From positions 1 through 64,000 of the forward strand of contig JACTVC010000024.1 in NCBI GenBank assembly GCA_018417955.1: 64,000 bases of DNA, in the 5' to 3' direction. The notes under the pieces were generated by a model, which was not told where the DNA came from, made no database searches, and was given only the letters and a program-made list of their open reading frames with translations. Origin of the DNA: Laccaria trichodermophora (taxonomy: Eukaryota; Basidiomycota; Agaricomycetes; Agaricales; Hydnangiaceae). Positions 11,700 through 23,400 of this stretch are shown piece after piece. How positions within the stretch are numbered: position 1 is the stretch's first letter; every line of letters starts with the position of its first letter. The translations under genes were made by a program, and so were the position numbers.

Positions 11700-11990
11700 G
11701 GAATGCACCTTCCTTTTTTTTGGTCATTGTTTCCCATGATACAATAATTGTAGCCCTTTCTTTAAGCTTTCCAAATATACTGAAATCACATTATTTGGCT
11801 TTCATATCTCCACAATGAGAGCACTTCAGAACATAATTCAAACAGATTTGGAAGGTACAGTGCAGGGCTACAACTTTGGTTTTGACCATTTTTGGTAATT
11901 TGTCATGTGACCAACATCCCCTTACATGGACCCTGACAAACAGAATCATCTTTATATTGTTTTTTTCTCTCACTATTTGGCCAAACTATA
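11700..11990 (-). repeat. Dispersed repeat, inverted copy of 21095-21340
   Basis: Shared words in the opposite orientation include ACAATAATTGTAGCC, AAATATACTGAAATCA, GTTGTAGCCCTACACTGTA-like sequence and GGACCCTGAC/CAGGGTCCATGTAA. The two copies are roughly four bases in five identical over about 250 bases. No coding sequence is evident. The function and full limits are unknown. Confidence 0.6.
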
Positions 11991-12339
11991 TGAGATTTCA
12001 TTTTTGGGATGGACCCTAAAGTACACCCTGAAGATAGTTTCCTGGATTCCTATTTTTTATGTTGACGAATTGTAGCCTGTAGGTATATATTATCAGATAC
12101 TTCTCAGATGGCCAGAGTGACAGCGTGTGCAACAGTCCATTCCAATCATAAATATAAGTGACCAGTGAAGGGTATATACAAGGGAGTATGTAGAAGCGGT
12201 GTCAAAAAATCCATCATGGAATGTGGACATCCTTTTCCAAACTGGTCCAACCAATGGCGACGACACCCATGAGCACAGGTGATAGGCTAAAGAATGGAGT
12301 GCATGCGGCAATGATAGCTGCGAAGAGTGGCCATGCTCA

Positions 12340-13050
12340 AAGCTGTAGTGCCACTTTCAGACTTGGAGCCAGGGGCAGTGGGGAACTGCTTGCTTGTTGT
12401 TGACGCTGCAGCACCGGAGGCCTGTATGAGGAAGAGATTAGTATGTGAACACATTTCAGGATGAAAAGACAACTTACTGAAGAAGAACCAGCAAGGAAGA
12501 TGTTAGTGGATTGGTAGGTCTTGCAATTGAAGGAGGTGGGGATGCGGGGGGTATAAGGTGGCGTGGTTGTTTGAGGGTCAGGCATGCTCCATGTTGAGGC
12601 TGTTACAAGGTGTCGTGTTAGATATGAATGGAGGGTATGATTGAGGAGACGTACTTTTTGTCCGTTGAGATTGTAATCAGCCATGATGTCCTGGACATCT
12701 CCATTGCACAATGTAAATTGGCTGTCCTGGGCAGTGCATGTACTTGCAATCTGGTAATGGACCCTTGGGAAATGACAGGTGTACTGTGGTACCTCTTGGT
12801 GTGCTATGCAATGTCCTTCGCCACAGTGTTGCCAATAATATCACAGGTGTCTGGAGAGCCCCAGAGACAGAAATCATCCTGTGGAGGAAACTCTTATCAG
12901 TGTCCATCTTCTTTAGCACAAGAACTCGGTGACTCACATGTCCGTTGAAGACCATAGTCTGACAGTTTAACATGTCACCCTGCATTTGCATTGCATTGGT
13001 TGAACGTGCTGGGGGCCACGTACACCTGGTATGGCAGATCTGCATATGCG
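12340..13050 (-). pseudogene. Unrecognised minus-strand gene relic
   Basis: Two adjoining open blocks read on the minus strand. The upstream one (about 13050-12680) includes LKYAYADLPYQVYVAPSTF, then NCQTMVFNGHVSHRVLVLKK. The downstream one (12711-12480) includes ADYNLNGQKVRLLNHTLHSY, then IPTSFNCKTYQSTNIFLAG, which ends at a plausible intron edge. The composition looks like real protein, but the blocks shift frame and have no start or end I can define. I do not recognise a family. Confidence 0.3.
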
Positions 13051-13289
13051 TATTTCAGTGTGTTATAGCTGGGGCATCAGCCGAGGCAGTGATGAGGGTA
13101 TTGTGCTCACTGTGGAAGCCAATGAGAATCTCGGTTCAGCCGGAATATAACAAAGGTAAATACAACACTCTCTGCCACTTCTGTTTATATCACTGTTCTT
13201 TCTTTCCTCCCATCATTCTCAATGTTGTATCCATCATTCTCCTCAATGTTGTATATAATGAATTCCCTTCCGAATTACAACTTTTTTGA

Positions 13290-15484
13290 GGGTTTCAACG
13301 AACACCAGCCTTTGGGCAGCTACAACAACACACGGAACGGATTCGGTACCATGACGACAACCATGAGGACGGTTGTATTTTATTTTTTCATTTTTAAGCA
13401 CCCACATTCTCACAAACCAATGTCTTATTAGGGCCACCATGGCCCAGGAATGTCGAGTGTAGGACCCTCCTCTCTTATAATGCTGACAACACTCTTGCAA
13501 CGGCGACCCATCACAATCTCCTTGGATCAGGGAATCAGGCATACAGTAGCCTCTATGAGGCGCACATTGGACTCAAACATCGTTATGAGCTTCAAAAGTG
13601 AGTTAACGACTTCAATCAATGTATATATGCACATACATTTGATATTTTTGAACACAGGGAACTCTTGTCTGGTCTCAAGGACGAATTGGCCACGTTGAGG
13701 CTGCAAGTTCTGGATCAGCCTACAAAGTCTGAAAGAGACGATTCATGCTGCGATTCCGAGTCTTGAAGCCGACCTACAACTGTAGACATTCCCATTATCC
13801 CAACTCCTGCAACTCTCAAATGAGTTGATCATCCCGAGGTTCTGCATTGGACAAAGAAAGAATGGGACACCTTTCTGGAGTGTGAAAAGCTTGCCAACAG
13901 AAACCCCCCTTGGAACTCATTTCTCACTGACAAACATGGAGAAACCTTGTTGAAACAAAGGTACAACGAGTTGTGGGCCAACGCGAAGGTCGCCTTCAAT
14001 TCTCTTTATTGGCGCCAGAACGATCCAACATCCTGGAGCAAGAAGACTGATCTTGCCGCTGATTACATCTACAATACCATCATGACTAAATACCCTGAGT
14101 TTCAGCTCTGTGAGGGGAACTGGAAGATTCACCTTTGGACAACGGAGCACTACCCAGACTGGGTCAAGAATGTGAGGAAAGCAGGCGGACTACAGTGTGT
14201 GTATCTCTACCCTCTGGCCTTCCTGCCTTGATTATCTATTTGTTAGGCGCTGTTCCATCCATTGCCACAATTGGTCAAAAGCAGCCACTCCCTACTCAAC
14301 AAAATGATATGAAGAAACCCTGGCCAATCAAGAAAGGAGATGTTAAACAAGAATTCCCTCACTTTCAGCTGCCAGTGACTGCTGAAGAACCCATCGTTAT
14401 CGAGGACTCTGACGAAGACGACAGCATCTATGTCCCCAAAGCCAGGACTGCCAATGTAGTGATGACGTCAGACACCAGCGGACCCAAGTCATCAGGAAGT
14501 CATCGATTTTGTGACACAGCAGTTTCCCCGACATCCTTGACCCTTGTTTCAGGTTGGTGATCATTTCCCTGGGGTGGTAGAGTCCACCACCACTGCACCA
14601 TACTCTCCCTGATCCCCACAACCTCCAGCCATCGTCACGGCTTCCGATGTGACTGCGGTCCCCCACCCACCCACACTTCAATCAACAATGTCAACAGACA
14701 TTCAAACATGTCCATCTATCATCACACCAGCCGTGTCCACTGCACAAGCTCTAGAACATTCACATACACCCCCGGTATTGTTGGTTCAACAACCTGTATC
14801 TTCAGAACCAGAGCAAGGCACCATGCAACCGGCAGTGCATCCGATCCGCCAGAAAAAGGTATGTACGACATTACCTATGATTGAAGATCTCCCTTATCAT
14901 TATCCAATAGATGAACCCGCTGTGCGAAGATCTTTTTTCTTTGACTGATTGCACTAACTTCAACATTATTTCAAGCACAAATCTGGTGGTGCTGAAGGCT
15001 GTTATTGAAGCTCCCGAGACCAAGGCCCTACCTTCTCTACCTCAAACTGGCCATCCAGTGCCAATCACTAAAAAAGTGAGACCCCTTGTTCCTTCAGATA
15101 CCCTTATGACAGCGCGGTACGTGATCTGAGTCAATGATGATTTTACCTGTTGCTAACGTACATCTGCAGTAATCTGTATATGCAAGATTATGTGAAAGAG
15201 TACCCCAACGTGACCCTCAACGAATTCCGTGTTGCCTTTGCAAAACTTGATCCAAAAAGACGTCAGGTATGTACATTACATTCGCTTTGCATGCTGGGGC
15301 CAATACATCAGGAAATTTAGGCGTATGAAGCCACAAGCAAGGAGCTAAAAGCAGCAGTGAAAATTCATCAACCGCTCCCTAACAACCTTGGTGAGTTCAA
15401 TCTTGTTATGGAAATTTAGGCTCACAATACTTTGCAGATTTTCGACACTCATTCGATTATGTCAGGAGTACGGGAGAAGAATAG
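13290..15484 (+). pseudogene. Unrecognised multi-exon gene: coiled coil, conserved W/Y-rich block, disordered middle
   Basis: A splice-consistent path runs as follows. Exon near 13445-13591 (SYNADNTLATATHHNLLGSG, then EAHIGLKHRYELQK) joins the exon from about 13660 (ELLSGLKDELATLRLQVLDQ), giving a coiled coil. After stops around 13765-13830 comes a compact block at 13833-14190: HPEVLHWTKKEWDTFLE, RYNELWANAKVAFNSLYWR, YPEFQLCEGNWKIHLW, YPDWVKNVRKAGG. A Pro/Ser-rich acidic stretch follows (14250-15130), including IVIEDSDEDDSIYVPKA. The gene ends with NLYMQDYVKEYPNVTLNEF, spliced at 15267 and about 15390, and a TAG at 15482-15484. The middle block looks like a conserved domain of basidiomycete hypothetical proteins, but I cannot name it. 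Internal stops suggest decay or missed introns. Confidence 0.45.
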
Positions 15485-15499
15485 AAAGAGGCAGGTTCG

Positions 15500-15845
15500 G
15501 GTACCAGACATATGCAGATAAACACAGATAGACGCAGATAATAGAATTTCTTTTCAATCCGATAATCACAGACTTTCATGGAATGCAGCAGAAATAATGA
15601 ATGGACAATTTTTTTGGAATGCAAGCTTCCAGTGGAAATGTGCAGATAAGTACAGACTACAACAGAGAATTCCGCACAGAGCTGTAGTGGTGGTATTGAG
15701 GAGTGCAGATTTTAGCAGAAAAAAATCTGCAAAAGGGACAAAATCCCATTCTACCAGTGCCTTTCTGCTCTGCCGACAATATCTGATATCTGCCAGGAAT
15801 TCACAGATACTTGTGGCTGATAACAGAGCCGGTTTTCACTGGGGA
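15500..15845. repeat. GCAGATAA word array
   Basis: Short words GCAGATAA/ACAGATA recur every 15-40 bases from 15500 to about 15830, some in inverted orientation (TATCTGC). It directly abuts the 110-bp-type repeats starting at 15845, so it may be the variable part of the same element. No gene is visible. Confidence 0.4.
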
Positions 15846-16215
15846 TGATGTTGGGCACTGTTTTCAGGGTCCAGGGCACATTTCCAAATGAAAAATAGTA
15901 ATAAAATAGTGGAAAAATCAGAAAAAAATGGGGGATGGTGCTCACTGTTAGTGACAATGTCAGGGTCTGTTTTCAGAGTCCAGGGCACATTGCCAAATAT
16001 GGTAATATAGCCAAGAATAGCCAGAAAATAGCCAAAAAATCAGAAAAAAATGGCAGGTGGTGCTCACTGTTGGTGATGACAAGGCATGAACAGATCAGTG
16101 ACAGTGGATGTCAGGAAACGACATCCACTCTCACTCGAGATCTACTATTTGGCCACGACATCCACTACCCCCTTCGGACATCCACTCAAGGCCCCCAACA
16201 TCCAGTGAAGCCCAT
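15845..16215. repeat. GGGTCCAGGGCACATTTCCAAAT repeat pair plus CATCCACT words
   Basis: Two units of about 115 bases (15845-15955 and 15956-16075) each carry TTTTCAGGGTCCAGGGCACA, then AAATGG-type text with TAGCCAGAAAATAGC, then TGGTGCTCACTGTTGGTGA. They are followed by a word array (16105-16215) of GACATCCACT and its complement. The same plan occurs at 20650-21065 with GACTTCCACT as the word. From 16216 to 16700 I see no gene. Confidence 0.6.
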
Positions 16216-16704
16216 CCAGGTTTGCTTCCCCTTTCGGACTCACCGCCGCCTACTATCCCAATGCCTAAACTGACCCAATGGGTGCAGTTTGTTTGGTCCA
16301 AACAACAAAGTTGAGATTGAGCTCTGTAGTATTTACAATGTAGCACACTCAAATGGCATCCGTTTGTTTTGAAAATGGATTCATTTGATGCAGATTTTAA
16401 TTCTGCATCTAGTCATGCAAGATAATTTATCAAAGTGTGAAAGAGCAGCTCTTCTTTTGTTGCAACAACCTTCTACCAGTGCCTTGGGGGATTATCCTTC
16501 TCCCTTAACTCTCACCAGTTTCTTCAATATTTTTTTTCTCATTAATTTCGACCTTCAGCTTGCTAATAAAACTGTTCTTGTACAGAATGGTGCAGAATTG
16601 AATTAGTAGAATTTAGTACAAGTAGCTTTTAGTAGTAGTAGCAATGTGCCTCCATAATAAAAAACGTATCATATTATATATCAATAAAACTACAAAGGGA
16701 GTGT

Positions 16705-19700
16705 CTAGAATGAATTGTATGTAGGAGTGATGAGAAATGATGGATCCAGGGACTTGTCAAAAACAAAGTTTCCACTGCGACTGGGAAAATTTGTGCCAGA
16801 TCGAGTGGGAGAACTATTCGGAGCTGGTAAGCGATATCCAGAATATGGGGATGACAAAGTACTGTATTGAGTCATGTCAAAATTAGAGGGAGACTGCAAG
16901 TGCCGCATTGGGGTTGATTCAAATGTGAAGGGATTGGTCAGGCTGAGCAATACCAAAGAGCATGCAGGGCTGGGGTTACCAGAGAAAACATCCTCATGAT
17001 AATTGGCTTCAAGATCTTCACTATCAGAAAACTCTGGTACCTGCACAGATTGTGATGGGCCAGCAATAGGACATTGAGGGACTGCTATGACCTTTGCACC
17101 TGGTTTGGCTTTGGTTCGTTTGATGCCACTTGCTGACTGGAGTTCCTTTTTTCTTGCATGAAGTTCTTTTGCTCATGCCGCTGCCTCGTTTATCTGGTTG
17201 GTGATGTCGTTGAGCTCGTCGATGGTATCATTTCGAGCTTCTAGCTTCTGTGTGCAGGCATCTTGGCACTTCCGATTTGCACAGTCACATTCAGGCTTCA
17301 GGCTGGGTGTTATAATGGTTTGAAAGAATGCAATCCTTCTCCATTTGCTCTTGCTTAGCCTCGATGTCGAGGTCAAGCTCATGGGCTCTAAAAATGTGTT
17401 AAATAGTTTCACTAGTATTCAAAGGTAAGATTCTCACACTTTTGAATAGCTTCCAATATCTTCAAGTTTGTTCCTGTATGTGTATTTGTATATGGATGGG
17501 CACTCTCATTGAGATTGGTGTCGGCTGGTGTAAGATACCAATCTTCCTTGGAAATCTTACTCATAAACCGATTAACAGATGGTATAAACCAAGGACTTTG
17601 TTTTTTGTCAACCATCCAATCTTAATAATAATAAAACTTGGGTTTTATGTCACGAAGAATTGAGCTGTCAAGACATACCTCAGACTTTCTTGTGTTCGGA
17701 ATTTTCACACCACTTGATGAATTCATCAACTTCTCCATGGGTCTCAAGGAATGGAAACCCGCAGATATGATTCATAACTTCATCAGGACAGGATTTCGCA
17801 AGATCCTCAAATTTTCTGTTATGAAATCTAATCAGTGAGGATTCAAGTAATGAGCAGGTATGCAAGTCTGTACCAAACAAGATGGACCCAACATGTCCAA
17901 ATAATGTGTTGTACAATTATTTGAGGGTCCTGCTCAACAATAAGGTGTTTTTCATGTTTCCGAACTCAGTTGAGGAGATCATCTCCGCATGCATCCACTT
18001 GTGGTTTACAACCATCAACGAGAATCACACAAAGTCCAGTTCCGTCAATAAATCTAAAATCAACAAACTTTCCTGTCACTTTTTCGACAATATCCCATAG
18101 TCCAGACCACATTTGTAGAAATGCCACCCGAGTCTTGTGAGTGCAATAAATGCGTGCCACAGTGACTCCTAATGCAAAAATCCGAATGTGAGGACCTAGG
18201 ATGACCTGTTGTAAACAAATAAACTTACTCATGTTTAGCCGCTTATCCCAAATGACAACTTCCCATTCTTTCCACTTCCCATACACACACTTATATGTGT
18301 TATCATGTAGGTTGAATCAGCTGTGTGGATAAATGTGGCAAGGGATGGAAGCATGGTAATAATCATATTGACTCCATCCTGTGATCGCACTTCATGAATG
18401 TACCTCTTCTCAGGCAGAAGCTCATGGTTTTTTCTGTGCATGTACAAAACTCCTAAAATTCACAAAAATGAGATATAAGCAAAGTAGGTATAAAAATAAC
18501 AATTTCACCCTCTAATTCATTCCTGTGAGGATTATTCTCATTTCTGACTTCACGGACCAGCTTGCGGCACAGCCTTGATATTGCTAGGGCAGGGTCTGCC
18601 AATGCAGGAATGTTACCATTAAAAAATGCTTTTGTAGAAGGGGCTAGATGTTGGGAGATTTACACATTATACTTCATATTAAAACATCCAAGGAACTTAT
18701 TGAGATTCAGAATGGTAAGTCTGATTGGTCCTGCCTTTCTCACAACCTCCTTGTATTTATCCTTCCCATCGCGTGAGAGTTTGGTTGCGACAAGCATAGG
18801 GTGGTTGTGCACTCCCCACAAAATAATGATGGCGCGATGATCAGATCGATCGACTGGTGAGTATATCTGAATTAATGTTGGGCAGTTATGGTGCATGAGA
18901 CGCCCTTGCACAACTTTTCCCTCCTTGACGTGAGAATACTCTGTGAGTGCGTAAGTCAGGAACAGCCTGAGAAAACAAAAAAAAGAAGCTCACTGCATTT
19001 CCCGTCCCCCTTCAAACCTGAACAAGCAGAAATAACATGAGCACATGCCTTTGTATTAACGAGAGTCTTCAAAGATTTGTCCCCAGATGTCAAAAGTTCT
19101 TTGACGTGACCTTCATTCACTTCCTTAGGGATGGATACAAAGCAATGGGATTTTCTGTCACCATTCATGTATCTCAAGCAGCCAACAAACGATTTTTTCC
19201 CATCCCAGTTGACCTAAAATACATTGTTATTGAATGTCAATCTAGGAACTTACTTTATTCATTTTACAATAAACGGCAACTCCTGTGCATGGGGTTCCAC
19301 TTTCATCAACAGCGGGACATGCAATCCCTTCAGCTTCTTTGACAAAGCTGAAATAATATATAATTTGAGAACCTCAAAAGTGGATAAAGAAAAAACTCAT
19401 GCAACTGCTTGCAACTCAACAATAGATGTTTCTTCCATATTTACTTCTCGTTCCGCATTGAAAAGTTCTCGGCGCTCATCTTCATCAGGCTCATAGCACT
19501 CGCAGGAATCTAAAAGGCTGGGATCAATCTCACTACAGTGGTAGACCTTCTGACAACGGTGCTCTGCATATTGACAGGGCTGGTTATCCAGCAGGATGAC
19601 CTTTGGTGTCTTTGCCGGTTTGATAGAACCACAGCTCCCACCACCCGACGAATCCTGGTCCTAATTTAGTAAAGAAAATTAGTTTAAAGTGCTAGAAATA

Positions 19701-20498
19701 AATGTTGTGAAAAGCACCTCGCTCTTGAGAATGGCTGCCATAGATAGAGCCTTGCCTGATTCATCTTCCCATACACAAGTATCATTACTGAGGTCAAGGA
19801 GATATGCGATGTCATCTTCAGGCCTCGGAACAGTCCAAGTTTTTGGAAGTTCCATGAGTGTAACAAGGTTCTTCACTTTGAGTTGTTGTGTAATTTTGAT
19901 ATATTCATTCTCCTCCTCAGAGGAAGAACCTTTTTGAATCCTACGTTTCTTTTGGGATGGAGCCGTTTTACAATGACGCCGTGGTGGTGCAGCAGTAGAA
20001 GGCTTGTCGAGAACTTCACAGTCAGAGCCTTCAGAATCGATGGGAGATGATTTTCGAGGCCTTTTCTTTCCCATGGAGGAGGCTTTGCAATGTCGCTGAG
20101 GGGCAAGGGTGGCCCGGGAAGGCGCGCTGACAAAAACATCGGAGGCATCAGAATCGGTAAGACTAATTATATCTGGCTCACATTTGATGATTGGAGTCAG
20201 GGTGATAGGCTCACATTTAAGGTGTTGGGAAGATGTGGGGGTGGATTGAGATTTTGGCTGTAACTGAAGACGGCAGCTCATCCAGCCCATGAAAGCATGC
20301 ATATCAATCCAGTCTGGGGCATTTTCAATTTTGTGCCACCCAGACATGACGACAGGTGCTGGAAATATCTGGTAGGGTACCATTTAAGCATCTCAGTAGT
20401 TCACATTGATCTTATAGACTCACCTTGCTGATGTACTCATTAATGAGATCAGCTCCCACTGATTCAAGGAGCTGTGTGATCTGGAGAGGGTTGTCCAT
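16705..20498 (-). pseudogene. MULE-like transposase gene, multi-exon, premature stop near the 3' end
   Basis: A minus-strand gene starts at the ATG at 20498 (DNPLQITQLLESVGADLINE) and is spliced after YISK into IFPAPVVMSGWHKIENAPDW. An N-terminal half rich in Ser/Asp and basic clusters (to 19680) follows. Next is a zinc-binding-like region with CECYEPDEDERRELF and CLRYMNGDRKSHC, then HHNCPTLIQIYSP and the HNHP motif (GVHNHPMLVATKLSRDGKDK), which Mutator-like transposases and FLYWCH/WRKY-type domains share. A core follows with KRYIHEV, EWEVVIWDKRLNMSK, FRFIDGTGLCVILVDG, DACGDDLL, IWTCWVHL and DEFIKWCENSEHKK, then WYLTPADTNLNESAHPYTN. The C-terminal coiled coil reads LEARNDTIDELNDITNQINE, then a TGA at 17173-17175; the frame then stays open to 16705. 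Known from context: this family is repeated in mushroom genomes. The MULE assignment is my inference from the HNHP, acidic and C-x-x-H motifs. Confidence 0.55.
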
Positions 20499-20639
20499 TG
20501 GTGTGTAGTAAATGGGGGTGGAAGAGAAAACTAGTAGTATTGTCATGACAAGAGCTATATACCCTACAGTGTTGATTTGTGGCCACCAGTGGCCTGTGGC
20601 CAGATTCATAGTTCACTCAATTAGGGAATGGGGCGGGAC

Positions 20640-21065
20640 AGGGCACAGTGTCAGGGAGCACTCGGATATCACCGACAATGATGGAGTGGAAGTCACAATT
20701 GACTTCCACTCACGACTTCCACTCAGGCAAGTTCCCTTCTGTGACGACTTCCACTCCCATTTCTAACTTCCACTTCCACTACTTCTTACTATACTCATCA
20801 TGACATTGGGGTTGTTTTCAGGGTCCAGGGTGCATTTCCAAATATGGTAATACATCCAAAAATAGCCAGAAAGTAGACAAAAACAGAAAAAAATGGCAGG
20901 GTGGTGCTCACTGTTGGTGATGACATTGGGGTTGTTTTCAGGGTCCAGGGTGCATTTCCAAATTCCAAAAATAGCCAGAAAATAGCAGAAAAATTGGAAA
21001 AACATATGAATGGTGTACAGAACATCAGGCAGTGCCTTCAGCATCCACTTCAGGGTCCATCCCAA
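20640..21065. repeat. GACTTCCACT word array plus GGGTCCAGGGTGCATTTCC repeat pair
   Basis: Words GACTTCCACT and GTGGAAGTC alternate at 20680-20785. Two units of about 120 bases follow (20805-20925 and 20926-21000), each starting ATGACATTGGGGTTGTTTTC. This is the same plan as 15845-16215 in the opposite order, with one base of the word changed (CTTCCACT against CATCCACT). Confidence 0.6.
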
Positions 21066-21094
21066 AAGGGAAATATGACCTGGTTTGACTAAAA

Positions 21095-21340
21095 GTGAAG
21101 AAAAGCAAGATGAGAATGATTTTACCTATCAGGGTCCATGTAATGGGATGTTGGGATGATGGTCAAAAAACGAAAGTTGTAGCCCTACACTGTAGTCTGT
21201 TTAAATTATGTTCTGAAGTGCTCCTGTTGTGGAGATATGAGCTAAAGGAATTTCCAAAGTCATTTTTCCCACAATACAATAATTGTAGCCATTTTCTTTA
21301 GCTTTCTAAATATACTGAAATCATGTTATTTGGTTTTGTT
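21095..21340 (+). repeat. Dispersed repeat, inverted copy of 11700-11990
   Basis: Contains TATCAGGGTCCATGTAATGG, AAAGTTGTAGCCCTACACTG, CAATAATTGTAGCC and AAATATACTGAAATCA. All are matched on the opposite strand at 11.7-12.0 kb. No coding sequence is evident. Confidence 0.6.
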
Positions 21341-21668
21341 TTCATGGAGAAAAACACAAAAAACAAAAACAAAACAAAACACAATGATGGTTGTATTGGA
21401 GACAACTGAATAGGGGTGAATAGTGAACCTCTCTGAAATGGCATCCAGTCAGATGAACCATTGTTCTCCAAAGGCAATTGTGGAGGGGTTCAAATGCAAA
21501 GGTGATTGTGGTAAGGGCTGGTGCTGAGGAGTAGGAGTGTGTAAGATGGGCTTGGTGCATATTGATATCTTTGCACCACCAGCATGCACTTTCTGGATGT
21601 GAATCATCAGAGTTCTGATGTCAGGAATGTTGTGCAAGCATAGCAGGGTATATTTGATGTTTCAGAAG

Positions 21669-22246
21669 TAGTGTTTGGAAGTCCGGTCTCGTGACTGGAA
21701 AAAGACCGTAACCAGACTGGACCAAGACCGCAAAAGACTGGACCTGTGGTTCGGTCTTTTTATTTTTGAGATGTAAAGACCGCAAAAAAACCGGTTAACA
21801 TGAACCGGTCTTGACCGGTTTGGACCGGTTTTTTGTAGCCCCTTAAATACCCTTTAAAACGCACCCAAGAACATACGATTTGGTCAAAAAACGGGGGAGA
21901 TATGAATTAAAATGTAAATTACTTTTGGGAATAATAGATGTACCAGACTTATTTTATAGAAACACCAATTCCTAACGGAATTTAACGTTCTTGGGCTCGT
22001 TTTGAAGCTAATAGAGATGTTAATAAATATTCATAATTTGAAAATATTGGCCTAAAGACCGGTCATAAACCAGTTAAAACTGATGCAGACCAAAACCAGT
22101 CTATAGACTGCAAAAAACCGTGGTCTGCGGTCTTTTTGCAGTCTGGTCTGGTCTTTTGACTTCTGGGGAAAAGGCAGACTGGTTACAGTTACGGTCCATG
22201 CCCCTGGGCATCAAAAAACGAGACCGAACCAGACTTTCAAACACTA
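21669..22246. mobile_element. hAT-like MITE with GACCGGTC words and 8-bp target duplication
   Basis: The ends are TAGTGTTTGGAAGTCCGGTC and, reading back from the other side, TAGTGTTTGAAAGTCTGGTT. They are flanked by an exact 8-bp direct repeat, TTCAGAAG (21661-21668 and 22247-22254). The interior is dense in AAGACCG, GACCGGTT and AACCGGTC, with no long reading frame. An 8-bp duplication and a TAGNGTT-like terminus are typical of hAT elements. At 578 bp it is a non-autonomous copy. Confidence 0.85.
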
Positions 22247-22564
22247 TTCAGAAGGTCTGTGACAGACAGCAATGAGAGCAGCAGAGTCTCTAATAGAGAA
22301 GGAGGCTGCCAGGCAGTGAACATTGCTTTCATGAGTACTGACCATGTTTCCCTTTGTCATCGTTGCTGAAGTTCTGGGAGCAAGGACTGTATCAACATTG
22401 AAGCTTCATTCTACAAGGGGGCATGTTAAGATCTGCACTGCTCAGATAGCCATAAGTTTACAGTGTTATCTGGAGTATGACAGGAAAATGAAAGGACAGC
22501 GGGTTGAAGGACCAGGAAATGTTTTTTCAAAGCAAAGAGGAAAGGGCTCTAAAGCAGTGATACA

Positions 22565-23400
22565 CATTGCATGGGGATGACCACGAAAGTGTGAAACATG
22601 CGAACAAATGATCAAGTGCATCAGGAAAACCCTAAACATCTAAACACACACACACACACTATCACAATCTTTGTGCACGAGTTCGAGGGCCTTTGGTATT
22701 GAGAAATACCACTTTTGTCTTCTTAGGTTAAGTCTCAAGAGTTTTCGTTCAAAATGGGTTTGTATTATAAGGTGTAGTTTTAGAATAGTTCAATAGAACA
22801 AAGTATATCTTTCAGGGAACTTATTCTCTTAAATGCAAAGTTCTTTGATCACAGTTTCTTTTATTGACACAAAACACTACTTTAATTGACTTTTATGACT
22901 CCTGTGAGTTTTTATTATGTCACTATGCTCCAAAACAAAGTGTACAAGTACACTGTCTGGTCTAAATGATACTGTGTCCTTAAAACTTCTTATTCAAAAT
23001 TCTCCAAGTAAGTTGACTCCCAAGCATGCTGGCTTTGTTCACACTGTACTTTTCTGACCACGAAGAAATCTCCTTTAATTGATTACATACTTTGGTCCAA
23101 ATTACAAATATGAAATTTAATGAACATGTGGTATATTTTGTAGTCTATCTCTGTGAACACTACAGATTTTGTAGTGTCGCGTCTTTCATTTTCAAATGCA
23201 TCAGTGTTTGATGCTTGGCATGATCTCGTATGTTTCTTTTCTATGGCCCGGTTTACCAGTTTGACAGATGACATCACAAATTGATTAACCTTTCCTGATG
23301 CATTGATGTGCATGCGTAGTAAACAAAGTGATTGCAAATAAGTAGTGACAGTGGCTGTCCCTAACAGATCAGCCGAAGTTATCACCAGTGAGAAAATATA
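22565..23400. repeat. Dispersed repeat, uninterrupted relative of 31437-34000
   Basis: It shares long similarity with the copy at 31-34 kb. Landmarks are GATCAAGTGCATCAGG, a CA microsatellite, ACTATCACAATCT, GAGTTCGAGGGCCTTTGGTA, TTCAATAGAACAAAGTAT, GTCACTATGCTCCAAAACAA and CTTTTCTGACCACGAAGAAA. It holds the unoccupied target for the element at 31611-33214 (AGGTTAAGTCTCAAGAG near 22730). The repeat may be an LTR or another retroelement part, but no coding domain is recognisable. From 23401 to 24859 I see no gene or repeat I can support; short open frames there look random. Confidence 0.7.

Noticed and set aside
22565..23400. LTR of a retrotransposon
   Set aside because: No second copy in the right spacing, no primer-binding site and no gag/pol remains were seen; called a dispersed repeat.
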